This document shows positions 39,143-47,773 of a DNA stretch of 64,000 bases, one piece after another; position 1 is the stretch's first letter, and every line of letters starts with the position of its first letter. Both the position numbers and the translations under genes were made by a program. Location: positions 21,736 through 85,735 of the forward strand of contig NZ_CALRWL010000021.1 of the NCBI RefSeq assembly GCF_943371865.1. Reading direction: 5' to 3'. The DNA is from Azorhizobium sp943371865. GTDB taxonomy: Bacteria; Pseudomonadota; Alphaproteobacteria; Rhizobiales; Xanthobacteraceae. Below the pieces are notes generated by a model. That model made no database searches, was not told the DNA's origin, and worked only from the letters and a program-made list of their open reading frames with translations.

Positions 39143-40156
39143 TTAGCGGCTTGCCGACCGCATGCTCGCCCGCGCCAGCAGATCATCTAAAGCTGCAGCA
39201 TCGGACACTTCCATCCGCACCGGGAGCGCCGTGATGCGAGATGCGAAGGTGGAAAACGCCGCGCCGTTCAGGCGGGCTAGGTCCTTGGATGTCGTGACGA
39301 GGGTCAAACCGGCGTCGTCCGCTTCGTCCATCAGCCCGGCGATGTCTCCCGCGCTATAGGGGTGATGATCGGGAAACGCCCGCAGCCGGGCCACCTCGAT
39401 GCCCGCCTCGGCGAGGGTCATCGCCAGTTTCTCCGGGCGCCCGATGCCCGCAAACGCCAGAACCCGCTGGCCGCGCAGGGCGGCAATGGTTGTGGCATCC
39501 GGGACGATGCTCGCCTCAAGCACGACCTTTCCGGCTTGGCGCGCCATCGTTCCCACTGCGGCCCCGGCGGCCCCTTCGCCCACCAGCAGCACCGCATCCG
39601 CCAATGCGATCTGCGGCGCCAGCGGCGCCCGCAGCGGCCCAGCCGGAAGCACCCGACCGTTGCCAACCCCCGCCGCGCCGTCAATGACCAGGAGGGTCAC
39701 ATCCTTGGTCAAGCTCGGGTTCTGGAAGCCATCGTCCATGACGATGTGGGTGGCGCCTTCCGCCACCGCCAGACGGGCGCCGGCAACCCGGTCCCGCGAG
39801 ACGATGGTTGGCGCCTCCGCCGCAAGCAGCAGGGACTCATCGCCCACCGCTGCGGCGTCGTGGCGGGTGGGATCCACCCGCACCGGTCCTGCCAGCCTGC
39901 CGCCGTGGCCGCGCAGCAACGCAAAGGGCCGGGCACCTCTGGCTTTGAGGTGAGACAGGACCATCAGAGTGGTGGGCGTCTTGCCGGCACCGCCCACGGT
40001 GGGGTTGCCGACGCAGAGGACCGGGACGGCGATCACGGCTCCCGGCCGCGCCATCTGGCGCAAGGTGATGGCGCCGATCACATGCCCGATGGGAGAGAGA
40101 AGGGCGCCCCTCCAGCTGCCCGGCCGGGACCAGAACGCCGGCGCCTGGCCGATCAT
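39143..40156 (-). CDS. lpxK: Tetraacyldisaccharide 4'-kinase
   Basis: LpxK phosphorylates the 4' position of the lipid A disaccharide at the inner membrane. The 337-residue protein has an N-terminal amphipathic/hydrophobic segment, the P-loop VGNPTVGGAGKTPTTL, and the catalytic-region motif HIVMDDGFQNPSL. The C-terminal half carries AFAGIGRPEKLAMTL and FPDHHPYSAGDI. All active-site signatures are intact. Its ATG overlaps the waaA stop by 4 bases; it is the last gene of the lipid A/KDO run. Confidence 0.95.
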   Translation of the reverse strand: MIGQAPAFWSRPGSWRGALLSPIGHVIGAITLRQMARPGAVIAVPVLCVGNPTVGGAGKTPTTLMVLSHLKARGARPFALLRGHGGRLAGPVRVDPTRHDAAAVGDESLLLAAEAPTIVSRDRVAGARLAVAEGATHIVMDDGFQNPSLTKDVTLLVIDGAAGVGNGRVLPAGPLRAPLAPQIALADAVLLVGEGAAGAAVGTMARQAGKVVLEASIVPDATTIAALRGQRVLAFAGIGRPEKLAMTLAEAGIEVARLRAFPDHHPYSAGDIAGLMDEADDAGLTLVTTSKDLARLNGAAFSTFASRITALPVRMEVSDAAALDDLLARASMRSASR

Positions 40157-41448
40157 TTTCCTTCCAGCCGGATCTGCAGCAGGTAGGGATCCACGGCATT
40201 CAAGGTCCGCTCCAGAGCCCCGCCCAGCAGATCCACCGCCCGGCGGGCCGCATGGGCGGTATCTTCCTGAAACTCGGGATCGGTCAGGCTGGCGAAGGCA
40301 AAGCGCGCGATGTCGGCGGCATCGGCCACCGGGATGGCGCCGCGCTCGGCATCCAGGCGGCCATAGACCGCGCCGAAATTCCAGATATGCGGTCCGTGCA
40401 GGACCACGGTCCCGATCTTGGCGGCCTCGATCGGGTTCTGCCCGCCGTGACGCACCAGTGAGCCGCCGAGGAATGCAACGCCGGCGAGACGGTAGAACAG
40501 CCCCAGTTCGCCGATGGTGTCGGCCACATAGATATCGGTGTCCGCGGGCGGCAATGGCGCGCGGCTGCGCTGAACCGCCGTGAGACCAGCGCCTTGCGCC
40601 AAAGCGTGCACATCGGCACCGCGCTCTGGGTGCCGGGGGGCGATGATGGTGAGCAGATCCGGGAGTTCGTTGCGCAACTGCTTGTGCGCTTCGATCAGAA
40701 CTTCATCTTCACCCGGATGGGTCGAAGCCCCCAGCAGCACGGGCCGATATGCGATCGCCGTCTGCAGGCGCGCCAGGGTCGCTCCGTCCGCCGGTGGGGC
40801 CGGAACGTCGAATTTGAGATTGCCCACCACTTCCACCCGCGGGGCGCCCAAGGCCTTGAAGCGGGCGCCATCGTCCTGGGTCTGGGCCAGACACAGATCG
40901 ACGCGGGAGAGCAGGGCGCGGGCGCTCTTGGGCAAGCGCTTCCAGCGCTCGCTGGAGCGCAGAGACAGCCGGCCGTTCACCAGGACCACCGACGTGCCGC
41001 GGCGATCCAGTTCCGTCATCAGGTTTGGCCACAGCTCGGATTCCGCCAGCAAGGCCAGATCCGGCTTCCAATGGTCGAGGAAGCGGCGAACGAAGGCCGG
41101 GGCGTCGAGCGGCACGAACTGATGGATCACGCCACGGGGGGCCCGGCGGGCGGCGATGCGGCTGGAGGTGAGCGTGCCGGAGGTGAGCAGGATGGCAAAT
41201 CCGCGCCCCATCAGGCGCTCCACCAGGGGCAATACGGAGACGATCTCACCGACGCTGGCCCCATGCACCCAGATCATCGGCCCGCGCGGGCGTTCGACCT
41301 TGGTGAAGCCGCGCCGTTCGCCGATGCGGGCAGGGTCTTCCTTGCCTTTGGAAATCCGATAATTCAGCCAAGCGGGGGCAAGAAGGGTCGCGGCCGCAGC
41401 CGCACCGCGATAGATGCGCAGAGGGACCGGCAAGGGCCTCCCCTTCAT
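40153..41448 (-). CDS. waaA: 3-deoxy-D-manno-octulosonic acid transferase
   Basis: WaaA (KdtA) transfers KDO residues from CMP-KDO to lipid IVA. The 431-residue GT30 enzyme has an N-terminal membrane anchor, the acceptor-site segment WVHGASVGEIVSVLPL with the catalytic glutamate, LALLAESELWPNLM, and the C-terminal donor-site motif GVAFLGGSLVRHGGQNPIEAA. Start and stop both overlap neighbours by 4 bases (DUF374 acyltransferase upstream, lpxK downstream), indicating translational coupling. Confidence 0.95.
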   Translation of the reverse strand: MKGRPLPVPLRIYRGAAAAATLLAPAWLNYRISKGKEDPARIGERRGFTKVERPRGPMIWVHGASVGEIVSVLPLVERLMGRGFAILLTSGTLTSSRIAARRAPRGVIHQFVPLDAPAFVRRFLDHWKPDLALLAESELWPNLMTELDRRGTSVVLVNGRLSLRSSERWKRLPKSARALLSRVDLCLAQTQDDGARFKALGAPRVEVVGNLKFDVPAPPADGATLARLQTAIAYRPVLLGASTHPGEDEVLIEAHKQLRNELPDLLTIIAPRHPERGADVHALAQGAGLTAVQRSRAPLPPADTDIYVADTIGELGLFYRLAGVAFLGGSLVRHGGQNPIEAAKIGTVVLHGPHIWNFGAVYGRLDAERGAIPVADAADIARFAFASLTDPEFQEDTAHAARRAVDLLGGALERTLNAVDPYLLQIRLEGK

Positions 41449-42164
41449 CGCTGCGCCTCGCCGAGGTTGCCGAGAGCGGGCCGCCCCACCAGAGCTTCTG
41501 CGCGGGCGGTGATGGTCTCCAGGCGGTGCTGCAGTTCGAGGCGGGCCGCTTCCATGCCGGCTTCATCGAGGTCGCGGGCCACCCACATCGGCTCCCCCGC
41601 CACGGCGGCGCCACGGCTGAAGGGCAGGTTGAGGCTCGCCTTGTCCCAGCTCTTCAGGGTGATGCGGTTGCTGGTGGCCATGGCGATCGGAAAGATAGGC
41701 CGTCCGGAGTGGCGGGCGATGACGATCACGCCCTTGCCCACGCGGCGCGCGATCTTGGGAACGTCCGCGGTCATGGCCACATTGATCCCCTCGGCGAGAG
41801 TGTCGATCATCGCATAGGTTGCCGACACGCCCCCCTTGCGGTGGAAATCCCGCGGCGAGGTCGAGCCGGACCCACGAATCGTGCCCACACCGAGCTTCTC
41901 TGCGGCGATGGCGTTGATCTCCGCATCTGCGTGACGGGAGATCAGCACCTTCGCCTTGTGATGCGGCTTCATCACGAACGGTGTGAGGAAGTGCTGGCCG
42001 TGCCAGAACGTCATGATCAGAGGGAGGTTGTCCTCAATCTTCTCATAGATGTCCGCCGGCTCGACCACGAACCGCGACGTATGGGCCACCATCTTGAAAT
42101 AGTACGCGAAGGTCGTGCCCAGGGCGATCTGGACGCCCCGGTTTGTCCGAATGCGACGCCACAT
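41445..42164 (-). CDS. DUF374 lysophospholipid acyltransferase-like protein
   Basis: This 239-residue DUF374 protein is distantly related to lauroyl/lysophospholipid acyltransferases. It has a short N-terminal hydrophobic stretch, MTFWHGQHFLTPF in the place of the HX4D catalytic region, then ISRHADAEINAIAAEKLG and GSGSTSPRDFHRKGG. It is almost always found upstream of waaA in Hyphomicrobiales, so a role in lipid A acylation or precursor handling is likely but unproven. It overlaps waaA by 4 bases and follows the DUF4170 gene by 21 bases. Confidence 0.88.
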   Translation of the reverse strand: MWRRIRTNRGVQIALGTTFAYYFKMVAHTSRFVVEPADIYEKIEDNLPLIMTFWHGQHFLTPFVMKPHHKAKVLISRHADAEINAIAAEKLGVGTIRGSGSTSPRDFHRKGGVSATYAMIDTLAEGINVAMTADVPKIARRVGKGVIVIARHSGRPIFPIAMATSNRITLKSWDKASLNLPFSRGAAVAGEPMWVARDLDEAGMEAARLELQHRLETITARAEALVGRPALGNLGEAQR

Positions 42165-42185
42165 GAGTGTTGCGTTCCGTCCCCG

Positions 42186-42425
42186 TCAGTGTCCGTGGGT
42201 GTCGGTCTCGGGGTCCAGCAGGCGATGCAGGTGAACCACGAAGTAACGCATCATGGCGTTATCGACGGTCATTTGCGCCTTCGCCCTCCAGGCGGCAGCG
42301 GCGCTGGCATAGTCCGGGAAGATCCCGACGATGTCGAGCTTGCTGAGGTCCTTGAACTCCACCGAGCCCAGTTCTTTGAGTTCGCCACCAAACACGAGGT
42401 GGGGCAGCTGCTTGCGGTCAGGCAT
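42186..42425 (-). CDS. DUF4170 family protein
   Basis: This 79-residue soluble protein belongs to DUF4170: HLVFGGELKELGSVEFKDL, then IVGIFPDYASAAAAWRAKAQ, then AMMRYFVVHLHRLLDPE. It has no known function; its constant position in the KDO/lipid A cluster suggests a small regulator or accessory factor. It follows the CysQ-like gene by 51 bases. Confidence 0.88.
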   Translation of the reverse strand: MPDRKQLPHLVFGGELKELGSVEFKDLSKLDIVGIFPDYASAAAAWRAKAQMTVDNAMMRYFVVHLHRLLDPETDTHGH

Positions 42426-42476
42426 TTTCGACGGATCCCGGAGAAGGCGAGTTCAACGAGGCAAGGCGAGGCGCCA

Positions 42477-43316
42477 TCACGGCGTCCCGCCGGCATCCGT
42501 CCGCGCCGCGGCGAGAACGGTGGCATGAAGCGCGTGGCCGGTGGAGACCAGGGCGCCGTGCCTTGGTACCGTAGCATTATAAGTCAGGACCCGGCCATCC
42601 AGTCCCGACAGAATTCCGTGCGCTTCCTGCACCAGAAGATCTGCTGCGGCAAGGTCCCAGTCATGGGCATTGCCGGCGGCGATGGCGACATCCAACTCTG
42701 CGGTGGCCACGCGGGCAATCCGCAACGCCAGCGAGCGCACGCGGGGCATGCGGGTGATCGCCCCATGCCGGGACAGGCGATCGAGAGCGGGGACCGGCCC
42801 GGAGACCAGGGCGCCATCAAGGCCCGCCTTGGCCCCTGCCACCAGAGGACGACCGTTACAGGTGGCGCCGTGCCCGATGGCCGCTACGAACAATTCGTCG
42901 GTCGCCGGGGCAAACAGGGCCGCTGCGATCGGGCGTCCGCCTTCCACCAGCGCGGCGGAGACTGCCCAGTCGAGGCCCCCGGCCATGAAGGAGCGGGTGC
43001 CGTCGATGGGATCGACCACCCAGACCCGGTGACGGGAGAGGCGGTCGGCGGTGTCGGCGGTCTCTTCCGATAGCCAGCCATAGGCCGGCGCCAGGGCACT
43101 GAGACGCTCCAGCAGGAAACGATCGACCGCCATGTCCGCTTCGGTGACCGGAGAATCGTTGCCCTTGGTCCAGGCGGGCACATTGCCGGACTTGAACATG
43201 GCCAGCGCGATGGCGCCGGCCGCAGCCACCGCATCCGCCAGATGGCGCGCCGCCACCTCTGGTGCGTCAAGGGAGGAGAGCCCTGCCTGAGGCGGGAACG
43301 GGTCCGGTGCGGTCAT
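42477..43316 (-). CDS. Inositol monophosphatase-family 3'(2'),5'-bisphosphate nucleotidase, CysQ-like
   Basis: This 279-residue lithium-sensitive-type phosphatase has metal-site motifs SEETADT, VWVVDPIDGTRSFMAGG and AGNAHDWDLAAADLLVQEAHG, in the order and spacing of the inositol monophosphatase superfamily. CysQ removes the 3' phosphate of PAP formed in sulfate assimilation; the KDO-cluster location is conserved in the order. The ATG at 43316 gives the usual N-terminus. It lies 83 bases downstream of ubiA. Confidence 0.88.
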   Translation of the reverse strand: MTAPDPFPPQAGLSSLDAPEVAARHLADAVAAAGAIALAMFKSGNVPAWTKGNDSPVTEADMAVDRFLLERLSALAPAYGWLSEETADTADRLSRHRVWVVDPIDGTRSFMAGGLDWAVSAALVEGGRPIAAALFAPATDELFVAAIGHGATCNGRPLVAGAKAGLDGALVSGPVPALDRLSRHGAITRMPRVRSLALRIARVATAELDVAIAAGNAHDWDLAAADLLVQEAHGILSGLDGRVLTYNATVPRHGALVSTGHALHATVLAAARTDAGGTP

Positions 43317-43399
43317 GGGCCGGGAATAAGCGCCGCGCCTCCCCGAGGCAAGGCGACAAGTCCCCGCGCCTTGATGACGAAGGCCTCGGGGCTGACCAA

Positions 43400-44380
43400 T
43401 CAGGACAGCCAGAGGGCCGCGAGATGCTGGCCGATGGTGTCCAGCGAGAGTCCCGCAAACAAGATCAGGCCGGCATCGCGGTTGGACTTGAAGATGGCCA
43501 GGCACAGGGCCGGATCGTCAATATCCAGTCGCCGCACCTGCCCATGCAGATGGAAGGCGAAAGCCACAAGGCCGATCCATGCCAGGATGCCGGAATCGGC
43601 CCCCAGAAGGGCCATGGCAAACAGGATGACGGTGGCCGTGTAGCAGAGGGCCAACGCCAGCCAGCTGGCCTGACCGAACAGCAGCGCCGTGGAGCGGACG
43701 CCGACGATGGCGTCGTCCTCACGATCCTGATGGGCATAGATGGTGTCATAGGCGAACACCCAGCATACCGAGCCCGCAAACAACAGCAGGGCCGGGTCGT
43801 CAATGGAGCGGAAAACGCTCGCCCACCCCATCAAGGCGCCCCAGGAGAAGGCGATCCCCAGCGCCAGCTGGGGCACGGATGTCACCCGCTTCATGAGCGG
43901 ATACACCGCCACCACCCCCAGCGAAGCGATGCCGGTGATCACAGCGAATCGCGGCAGCGACAGCAGCACCGCCAGACCCACCAGGGCCTGGAATACCAGG
44001 AAGGCGAACGCTGCGGGCACGCTGACGGCGCCGCTGGCCACCGGACGGTTCTGGGTCCGGGCCACCATGCGGTCGATCTTGCGATCGAGAATGTCGTTCC
44101 AGGTGCAGCCGGCGCCGCGCATGGCGACCGCGCCGATGGCAAACAGAATCAGCAGCCGCGGATCGGGATAGGGATCTCCGGCGGCGCCCGCCGCCAAAGC
44201 GGTCGACCACCAGCACGGCAGCAGCAACAGCCAACTTCCGATGGGGCGATCCAGCCGGGCCAGACGCAGGAAAGGCAGGACCGCTGGCGGGGCATGGCGA
44301 TCCACCCAGTTTCCGGCAGGCGCGTCGGCGACCGGGGCCAAGCCCTGGTCGCCGCGCGTGTCCCTTACATCATGGGTCAC
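43400..44380 (-). CDS. ubiA: 4-hydroxybenzoate polyprenyltransferase
   Basis: UbiA prenylates 4-hydroxybenzoate in ubiquinone synthesis. The 326-residue membrane protein carries the two aspartate motifs NDILDRKIDRMVARTQNRP and YDTIYAHQDREDD, with GSWLLLLPCWWS in the first helix. The start is GTG at 44380, whose GTGA overlaps the stop of the preceding exported-protein gene by 4 bases; no better ATG exists near the family N-terminus. Confidence 0.93.
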   Translation of the reverse strand: MTHDVRDTRGDQGLAPVADAPAGNWVDRHAPPAVLPFLRLARLDRPIGSWLLLLPCWWSTALAAGAAGDPYPDPRLLILFAIGAVAMRGAGCTWNDILDRKIDRMVARTQNRPVASGAVSVPAAFAFLVFQALVGLAVLLSLPRFAVITGIASLGVVAVYPLMKRVTSVPQLALGIAFSWGALMGWASVFRSIDDPALLLFAGSVCWVFAYDTIYAHQDREDDAIVGVRSTALLFGQASWLALALCYTATVILFAMALLGADSGILAWIGLVAFAFHLHGQVRRLDIDDPALCLAIFKSNRDAGLILFAGLSLDTIGQHLAALWLS

Positions 44381-44889
44381 TTTTTCAGCGCGTTTCCGGT
44401 GAGGGTATCAAACACCCCGCCGCCGGTGCTGCTTTCACCCGGCACGTAGCCCGTGGTGACGCCCAGCGCGCTGGAGAGATTGCCCTGGGGCGGCGGCTTG
44501 CCGCCACCACCGCCACCTCCCGCATCGCCATTGGCGGCAGCGGTGCAGATCTTGTCGCGCAAGGCGGCGGTCTTCTGATTGTTGGTCAGCGCCGCCTGCA
44601 CGGTTTCCGGCGGGATCTGGCACCAATCCTTGTTGTCCTGCAGATACTTCGCCGCCTTGGTCTCGGCGGCGGTGTAGGTGCGGAACAGCGGGCACAGCTC
44701 CTGCGGCGTGGCCTTTGACTTGCCGGCCGCCTGGAGCGCCTTACCCTTGCTTTCCATGTCTGCACGCAAGGCGCTGAAATCGGTCTGGCAGTCAGCCAAG
44801 GCGGGGAGCGCACTGGCCGAGCATATCGCAAGGGCCAGCACGAAGGCGGCCGGGCCCTTAAAGCGCGGCAAATGAGAGATCCGAGGCAT
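44377..44889 (-). CDS. Exported hypothetical protein upstream of ubiA
   Basis: This 170-residue protein has a signal peptide (AAFVLALAICSASALPALA) and a mature domain with four cysteines (DCQTDF, ELCPLF, DWCQIP, DKICTAA) likely to form two disulfides. A glycine run of seven residues and a flexible tail follow. Similar short proteins in the order have no function assigned. A GGAAGAGGA site precedes the ATG at 44889. It is coupled to ubiA by a 4-base overlap. Confidence 0.72.
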   Translation of the reverse strand: MPRISHLPRFKGPAAFVLALAICSASALPALADCQTDFSALRADMESKGKALQAAGKSKATPQELCPLFRTYTAAETKAAKYLQDNKDWCQIPPETVQAALTNNQKTAALRDKICTAAANGDAGGGGGGGKPPPQGNLSSALGVTTGYVPGESSTGGGVFDTLTGNALKK

Positions 44890-45056
44890 GTCCTCTTCCG
44901 CTTGGTCGGCGATGGGGCTTTTGGTAATAAGGCCTGAGCCTTGTATAAAGACCTGAAAGTTGGGGCAACATCGGGGCAAAATCCCCTTTCGCGCAAGGGA
45001 AACCCTCGCCGCGTCATTGTAAAGCGGGTTCGGGCAAAAAACCGCCCGGCCATGCC

Positions 45057-45085
45057 TTGACGGAGATTTCGTCAGTGGGTAGGTT
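45057..45085 (+). promoter_or_regulatory. Predicted sigma70-type promoter of the ilv operon
   Basis: TTGACG at 45057-45062 and TAGGTT at 45080-45085 are separated by exactly 17 bases. Transcription would start near 45092, about 25 bases before the leader-peptide ATG. The -35 is a 5/6 consensus match, and the placement in front of the attenuator adds weight. The call is from pattern only. Confidence 0.65.
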
Positions 45086-45115
45086 CGCGCAACTTTTGGA
45101 AGGCTGATCGCGCCG

Positions 45116-45172
45116 ATGCGCAACTTCATTATCAAGCTCGTACGCAGTGGCGCCACCGCCGGAACGACCTGA
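45116..45172 (+). CDS. ilv operon leader peptide (18 codons)
   Basis: This short frame starts at ATG 45116 and encodes MRNFIIKLVRSGATAGTT. Its codons 5-9 read Ile-Ile-Lys-Leu-Val, the three amino acids made by the downstream ilv pathway. The stop codon lies in a small CGACC/GGTCG hairpin at 45165-45178. A GGAAGG element lies 12 bases upstream, rather far for a strong ribosome binding site. The peptide's role would be to sense charged branched-chain tRNAs through ribosome stalling. Confidence 0.7.
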   Translation: MRNFIIKLVRSGATAGTT

Positions 45173-45233
45173 GGGTCGCTCCAGAGGCAACGGTGGCGCG
45201 CGACGAGGGGCCTTCGGGCCCCTTCGTCGTTTC
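45137..45233 (+). promoter_or_regulatory. Transcription attenuator of the ilvBNC operon
   Basis: Two exclusive folds are visible. The terminator pairs CGACGAGGGGCC (45201-45212) with GGCCCC-T-TCGTCG (45217-45229) around a TTCG loop, followed by TTTC. The alternative pairs GCGCCACCG (45150-45158) with CGGTGGCGC (45191-45199), and CTCGT (45137-45141) with ACGAG (45203-45207). The second pairing uses up the left arm of the terminator. The left side of this antiterminator overlaps the Leu-Val codons of the leader peptide. That is the classic design for control by Ile/Leu/Val supply. Confidence 0.7.
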
Positions 45234-45285
45234 TGAGGCGGTTGGATCATGACAGCGGCGCAAGGGCTGCAAGGGAGTGGATGAG

Positions 45286-47046
45286 ATGAGCAAGGAGATG
45301 ACCGGCGCCGAGATGGTGATCCAGGCGCTTGCCGACCAGGGGGTCGATCATCTGTTCGGCTATCCGGGCGGGGCCGTGCTGCCGATCTATGACGCGCTGT
45401 TCCACCAGAACCATATCGAGCACATTCTGGTGCGCCACGAGCAGGCCGCCGTGCATTCGGCCGAGGGCTACGCCCGTTCGTCCGGCAAGGTCGGGGTCGT
45501 GCTCGTCACCTCCGGCCCCGGCGCCACCAATGCGGTCACCGGCCTCACCGATGCCTTGATGGATTCCATTCCCCTGGTGTGCATCACCGGGCAGGTGGCG
45601 ACCCATCTGATCGGCAACGATGCCTTTCAGGAATGCGACACCGTCGGCATCACCCGCCCCTGCACCAAGCACAACTATCTGGTGCGGGACGTGAACGACC
45701 TCGCGCGCGTGCTGCACGAAGCCTTCTATGTGGCGCAGAACGGCCGTCCCGGCCCGGTGGTGGTGGACATTCCCAAGGATGTCCAGTTCGCCAAGGGCAC
45801 CTATGTCGGCCGCGAGAATATCGAGCACAAGACCTACAAGCCCAAGCTGGTGGGCGATGCGGACAAGGTGCAGACGGCGGTCGAGATGCTCGCCGCCGCC
45901 AAGCGCCCGATCTTCTATACCGGCGGCGGCGTGATCAATTCCGGCCCTGCGGCGAGCCGCGCGCTGCGGGAGTTGGCGCGGATGACCGGCGTTCCGGTCA
46001 CCTCGACCCTCATGGGGCTGGGCGCGTTCCCGGCGGCGGACGGCCAGTGGCTGGGCATGCTCGGCATGCACGGCACCTATGAAGCCAACATGACCATGCA
46101 TGGCTGTGATCTCATGGTCTGCATCGGCGCCCGCTTTGACGACCGCATCACCGGCCGGCTGGATGCGTTCTCGCCCGGCTCGAAGAAGATCCACATCGAT
46201 ATCGACCCCTCGTCGATCAACAAGAACGTCAAGGTGGACCTGCCCATCATCGGCGACTGCACCAAGGTCCTGGAAGCCATGGTGGCATCCTGGAAATCCC
46301 AGGACCGGCACATGGACCGCGATGCGCTGGGCGAGTGGTGGAAGCAGATCGACCGCTGGCGCGGGCGCAAGTCGCTCGCCTATCGGGTCCTGCCGGATAT
46401 CATCAAGCCGCAATATGCGGTGGAGCGGCTTTACGCCGCCACCAAGGACAAGGACGTCTACATCTCCACCGAGGTGGGGCAGCACCAGATGTGGGCGGCG
46501 CAGTTCTTCCGCTTCGAGGAGCCCAACCGGTGGCTCACCTCCGGTGGACTCGGCACCATGGGCTATGGCCTGCCGGCCGCCATCGGCGCGCAGATCGCCC
46601 ATCCCGATGCCTTGTGCGTGGACATTGCGGGCGAAGCCTCGATCCTGATGAACATGCAGGAGATGTCCACGGCGGTTCAGTTCAACCTGCCGGTGAAGAT
46701 CTTCATCCTGAACAACCGCTACATGGGCATGGTGCGGCAGTGGCAGCAATTGCTGCACGGCGCGCGCTATTCCCACTCCTATTCGGAGGCGTTGCCGGAC
46801 TTCGTGAAGCTGGCGGACGCTTATGGTGGCGTCGGCATCCGCTGCGAGAAGCCGGAAGATCTGGATGGGGCCATTGCCGAGATGATCTCGGTGAAGCGCC
46901 CGGTGATCTTCGACTGCATCGTGGACCAGCAGGAGAACTGCTTCCCCATGATCCCGTCGGGTCGTGCCCATAACGAAATGATCCTCGGCGACATGGCCAT
47001 CGACCTCGATGAGGCCATTACCGACGAGGGCAAGATGCTGGTGTAA
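45286..47046 (+). CDS. ilvB: Acetolactate synthase large subunit
   Basis: This ThDP enzyme makes acetolactate or acetohydroxybutyrate from pyruvate, the first common step of valine, leucine and isoleucine synthesis. The 586-residue chain has the FGYPGGAVLPIYDAL start, the catalytic glutamate in LVRHEQAAVHSAEGYAR, the FAD-linked middle domain, and the ThDP-binding motif with GDG replaced by VDIAGEASILMNMQE. That last change (GEAS instead of the usual GDGSF) is worth noting. GGGAG lies 8 bases before ATG 45286; a GTG three codons earlier is possible. The gene is controlled by the upstream attenuator. Confidence 0.94.
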   Translation: MSKEMTGAEMVIQALADQGVDHLFGYPGGAVLPIYDALFHQNHIEHILVRHEQAAVHSAEGYARSSGKVGVVLVTSGPGATNAVTGLTDALMDSIPLVCITGQVATHLIGNDAFQECDTVGITRPCTKHNYLVRDVNDLARVLHEAFYVAQNGRPGPVVVDIPKDVQFAKGTYVGRENIEHKTYKPKLVGDADKVQTAVEMLAAAKRPIFYTGGGVINSGPAASRALRELARMTGVPVTSTLMGLGAFPAADGQWLGMLGMHGTYEANMTMHGCDLMVCIGARFDDRITGRLDAFSPGSKKIHIDIDPSSINKNVKVDLPIIGDCTKVLEAMVASWKSQDRHMDRDALGEWWKQIDRWRGRKSLAYRVLPDIIKPQYAVERLYAATKDKDVYISTEVGQHQMWAAQFFRFEEPNRWLTSGGLGTMGYGLPAAIGAQIAHPDALCVDIAGEASILMNMQEMSTAVQFNLPVKIFILNNRYMGMVRQWQQLLHGARYSHSYSEALPDFVKLADAYGGVGIRCEKPEDLDGAIAEMISVKRPVIFDCIVDQQENCFPMIPSGRAHNEMILGDMAIDLDEAITDEGKMLV

Positions 47047-47153
47047 GACCGGCTGCGCTTCGCCGCCGTCCGCCGGCTCGCGCCACGGACGGCGGCACCG
47101 CGCGCTCGCCCGCTCCGCCGTCACCTGTCCGCTTTCAGCAGAGTCCTCATCCC

Positions 47154-47669
47154 ATGTCGCACGCGCCGGATAAGATCGAACGCCACACCCTCTCCGTCCT
47201 GGTGGACAACGAGCCGGGCGTGCTGGCCCGCGTCATCGGCCTTTTCTCCGGGCGGGGCTACAATATCGACAGCCTGACGGTGTCCGAGGTGAGCCACGAG
47301 GGGCATCTGTCCCGCATCACCATCGTCACCACCGGCACGCCCATGGTCATCGAGCAGATCCGCAATCAGCTGGACCGCCTGGTGCCGATCCACCGGGTGC
47401 GCGACCTCACCGTCGAGGCGGTGTCGCTGGAGCGCGAACTGGCCATGGTGAAGGTGCGCGGCACCGGGGACGCCCGCGGCGAGGCCCTGCGCCTCGCGGA
47501 AGCCTTCCGGGCGCGGGTGATCGACGCCACCATCGAGAGCTTCGTGTTCGAGATCACCGGCAAGTCCGACAAGATCGATCAGTTCGCGGTGCTCATGGAG
47601 CCGCTCGGCCTGGTGGAGGTGGCGCGCACCGGTGTGGTGGCCATCTCCCGCGGGCCGGAGGCCATGTGA
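47154..47669 (+). CDS. ilvN: Acetolactate synthase small (regulatory) subunit
   Basis: The small subunit activates the catalytic chain and mediates valine inhibition. The 171-residue product has an N-terminal ACT domain (RHTLSVLVDNEPGVLARVIGLFSGRG, shown here in part: SVLVDNEPGVLARVIG) with the GYNIDSLTV strand, and a C-terminal ALS_ss domain (ERELAMVKVRGTGDARGEA). The full 160-175 residue length is that of the ilvH/ilvN class. It lies 107 bases after ilvB. Confidence 0.95.
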   Translation: MSHAPDKIERHTLSVLVDNEPGVLARVIGLFSGRGYNIDSLTVSEVSHEGHLSRITIVTTGTPMVIEQIRNQLDRLVPIHRVRDLTVEAVSLERELAMVKVRGTGDARGEALRLAEAFRARVIDATIESFVFEITGKSDKIDQFAVLMEPLGLVEVARTGVVAISRGPEAM

Positions 47670-47773
47670 GGCCCATCTGAGTTCGGGCGCGGCCATTCAG
47701 GTCCGCGCCGGCTGTTTCCATCCGGGCTTCGGCTCGGACACTCCATCCACTGTTCAACAAGCAAGGAAAGCCT

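Noticed and set aside
45249..45284. A second mini-frame (11 codons) just before ilvB
   Set aside because: It has no branched-chain amino acid codon run and no clear ribosome binding site, and ends 1 base before the ilvB ATG. It is probably chance, though weak translational coupling cannot be excluded.
45247..47124. A 625-codon frame antisense to ilvB
   Set aside because: It is a shadow of ilvB with His/Val/Gly/Leu-rich translation. ilvB has all family motifs and its own promoter and attenuator.
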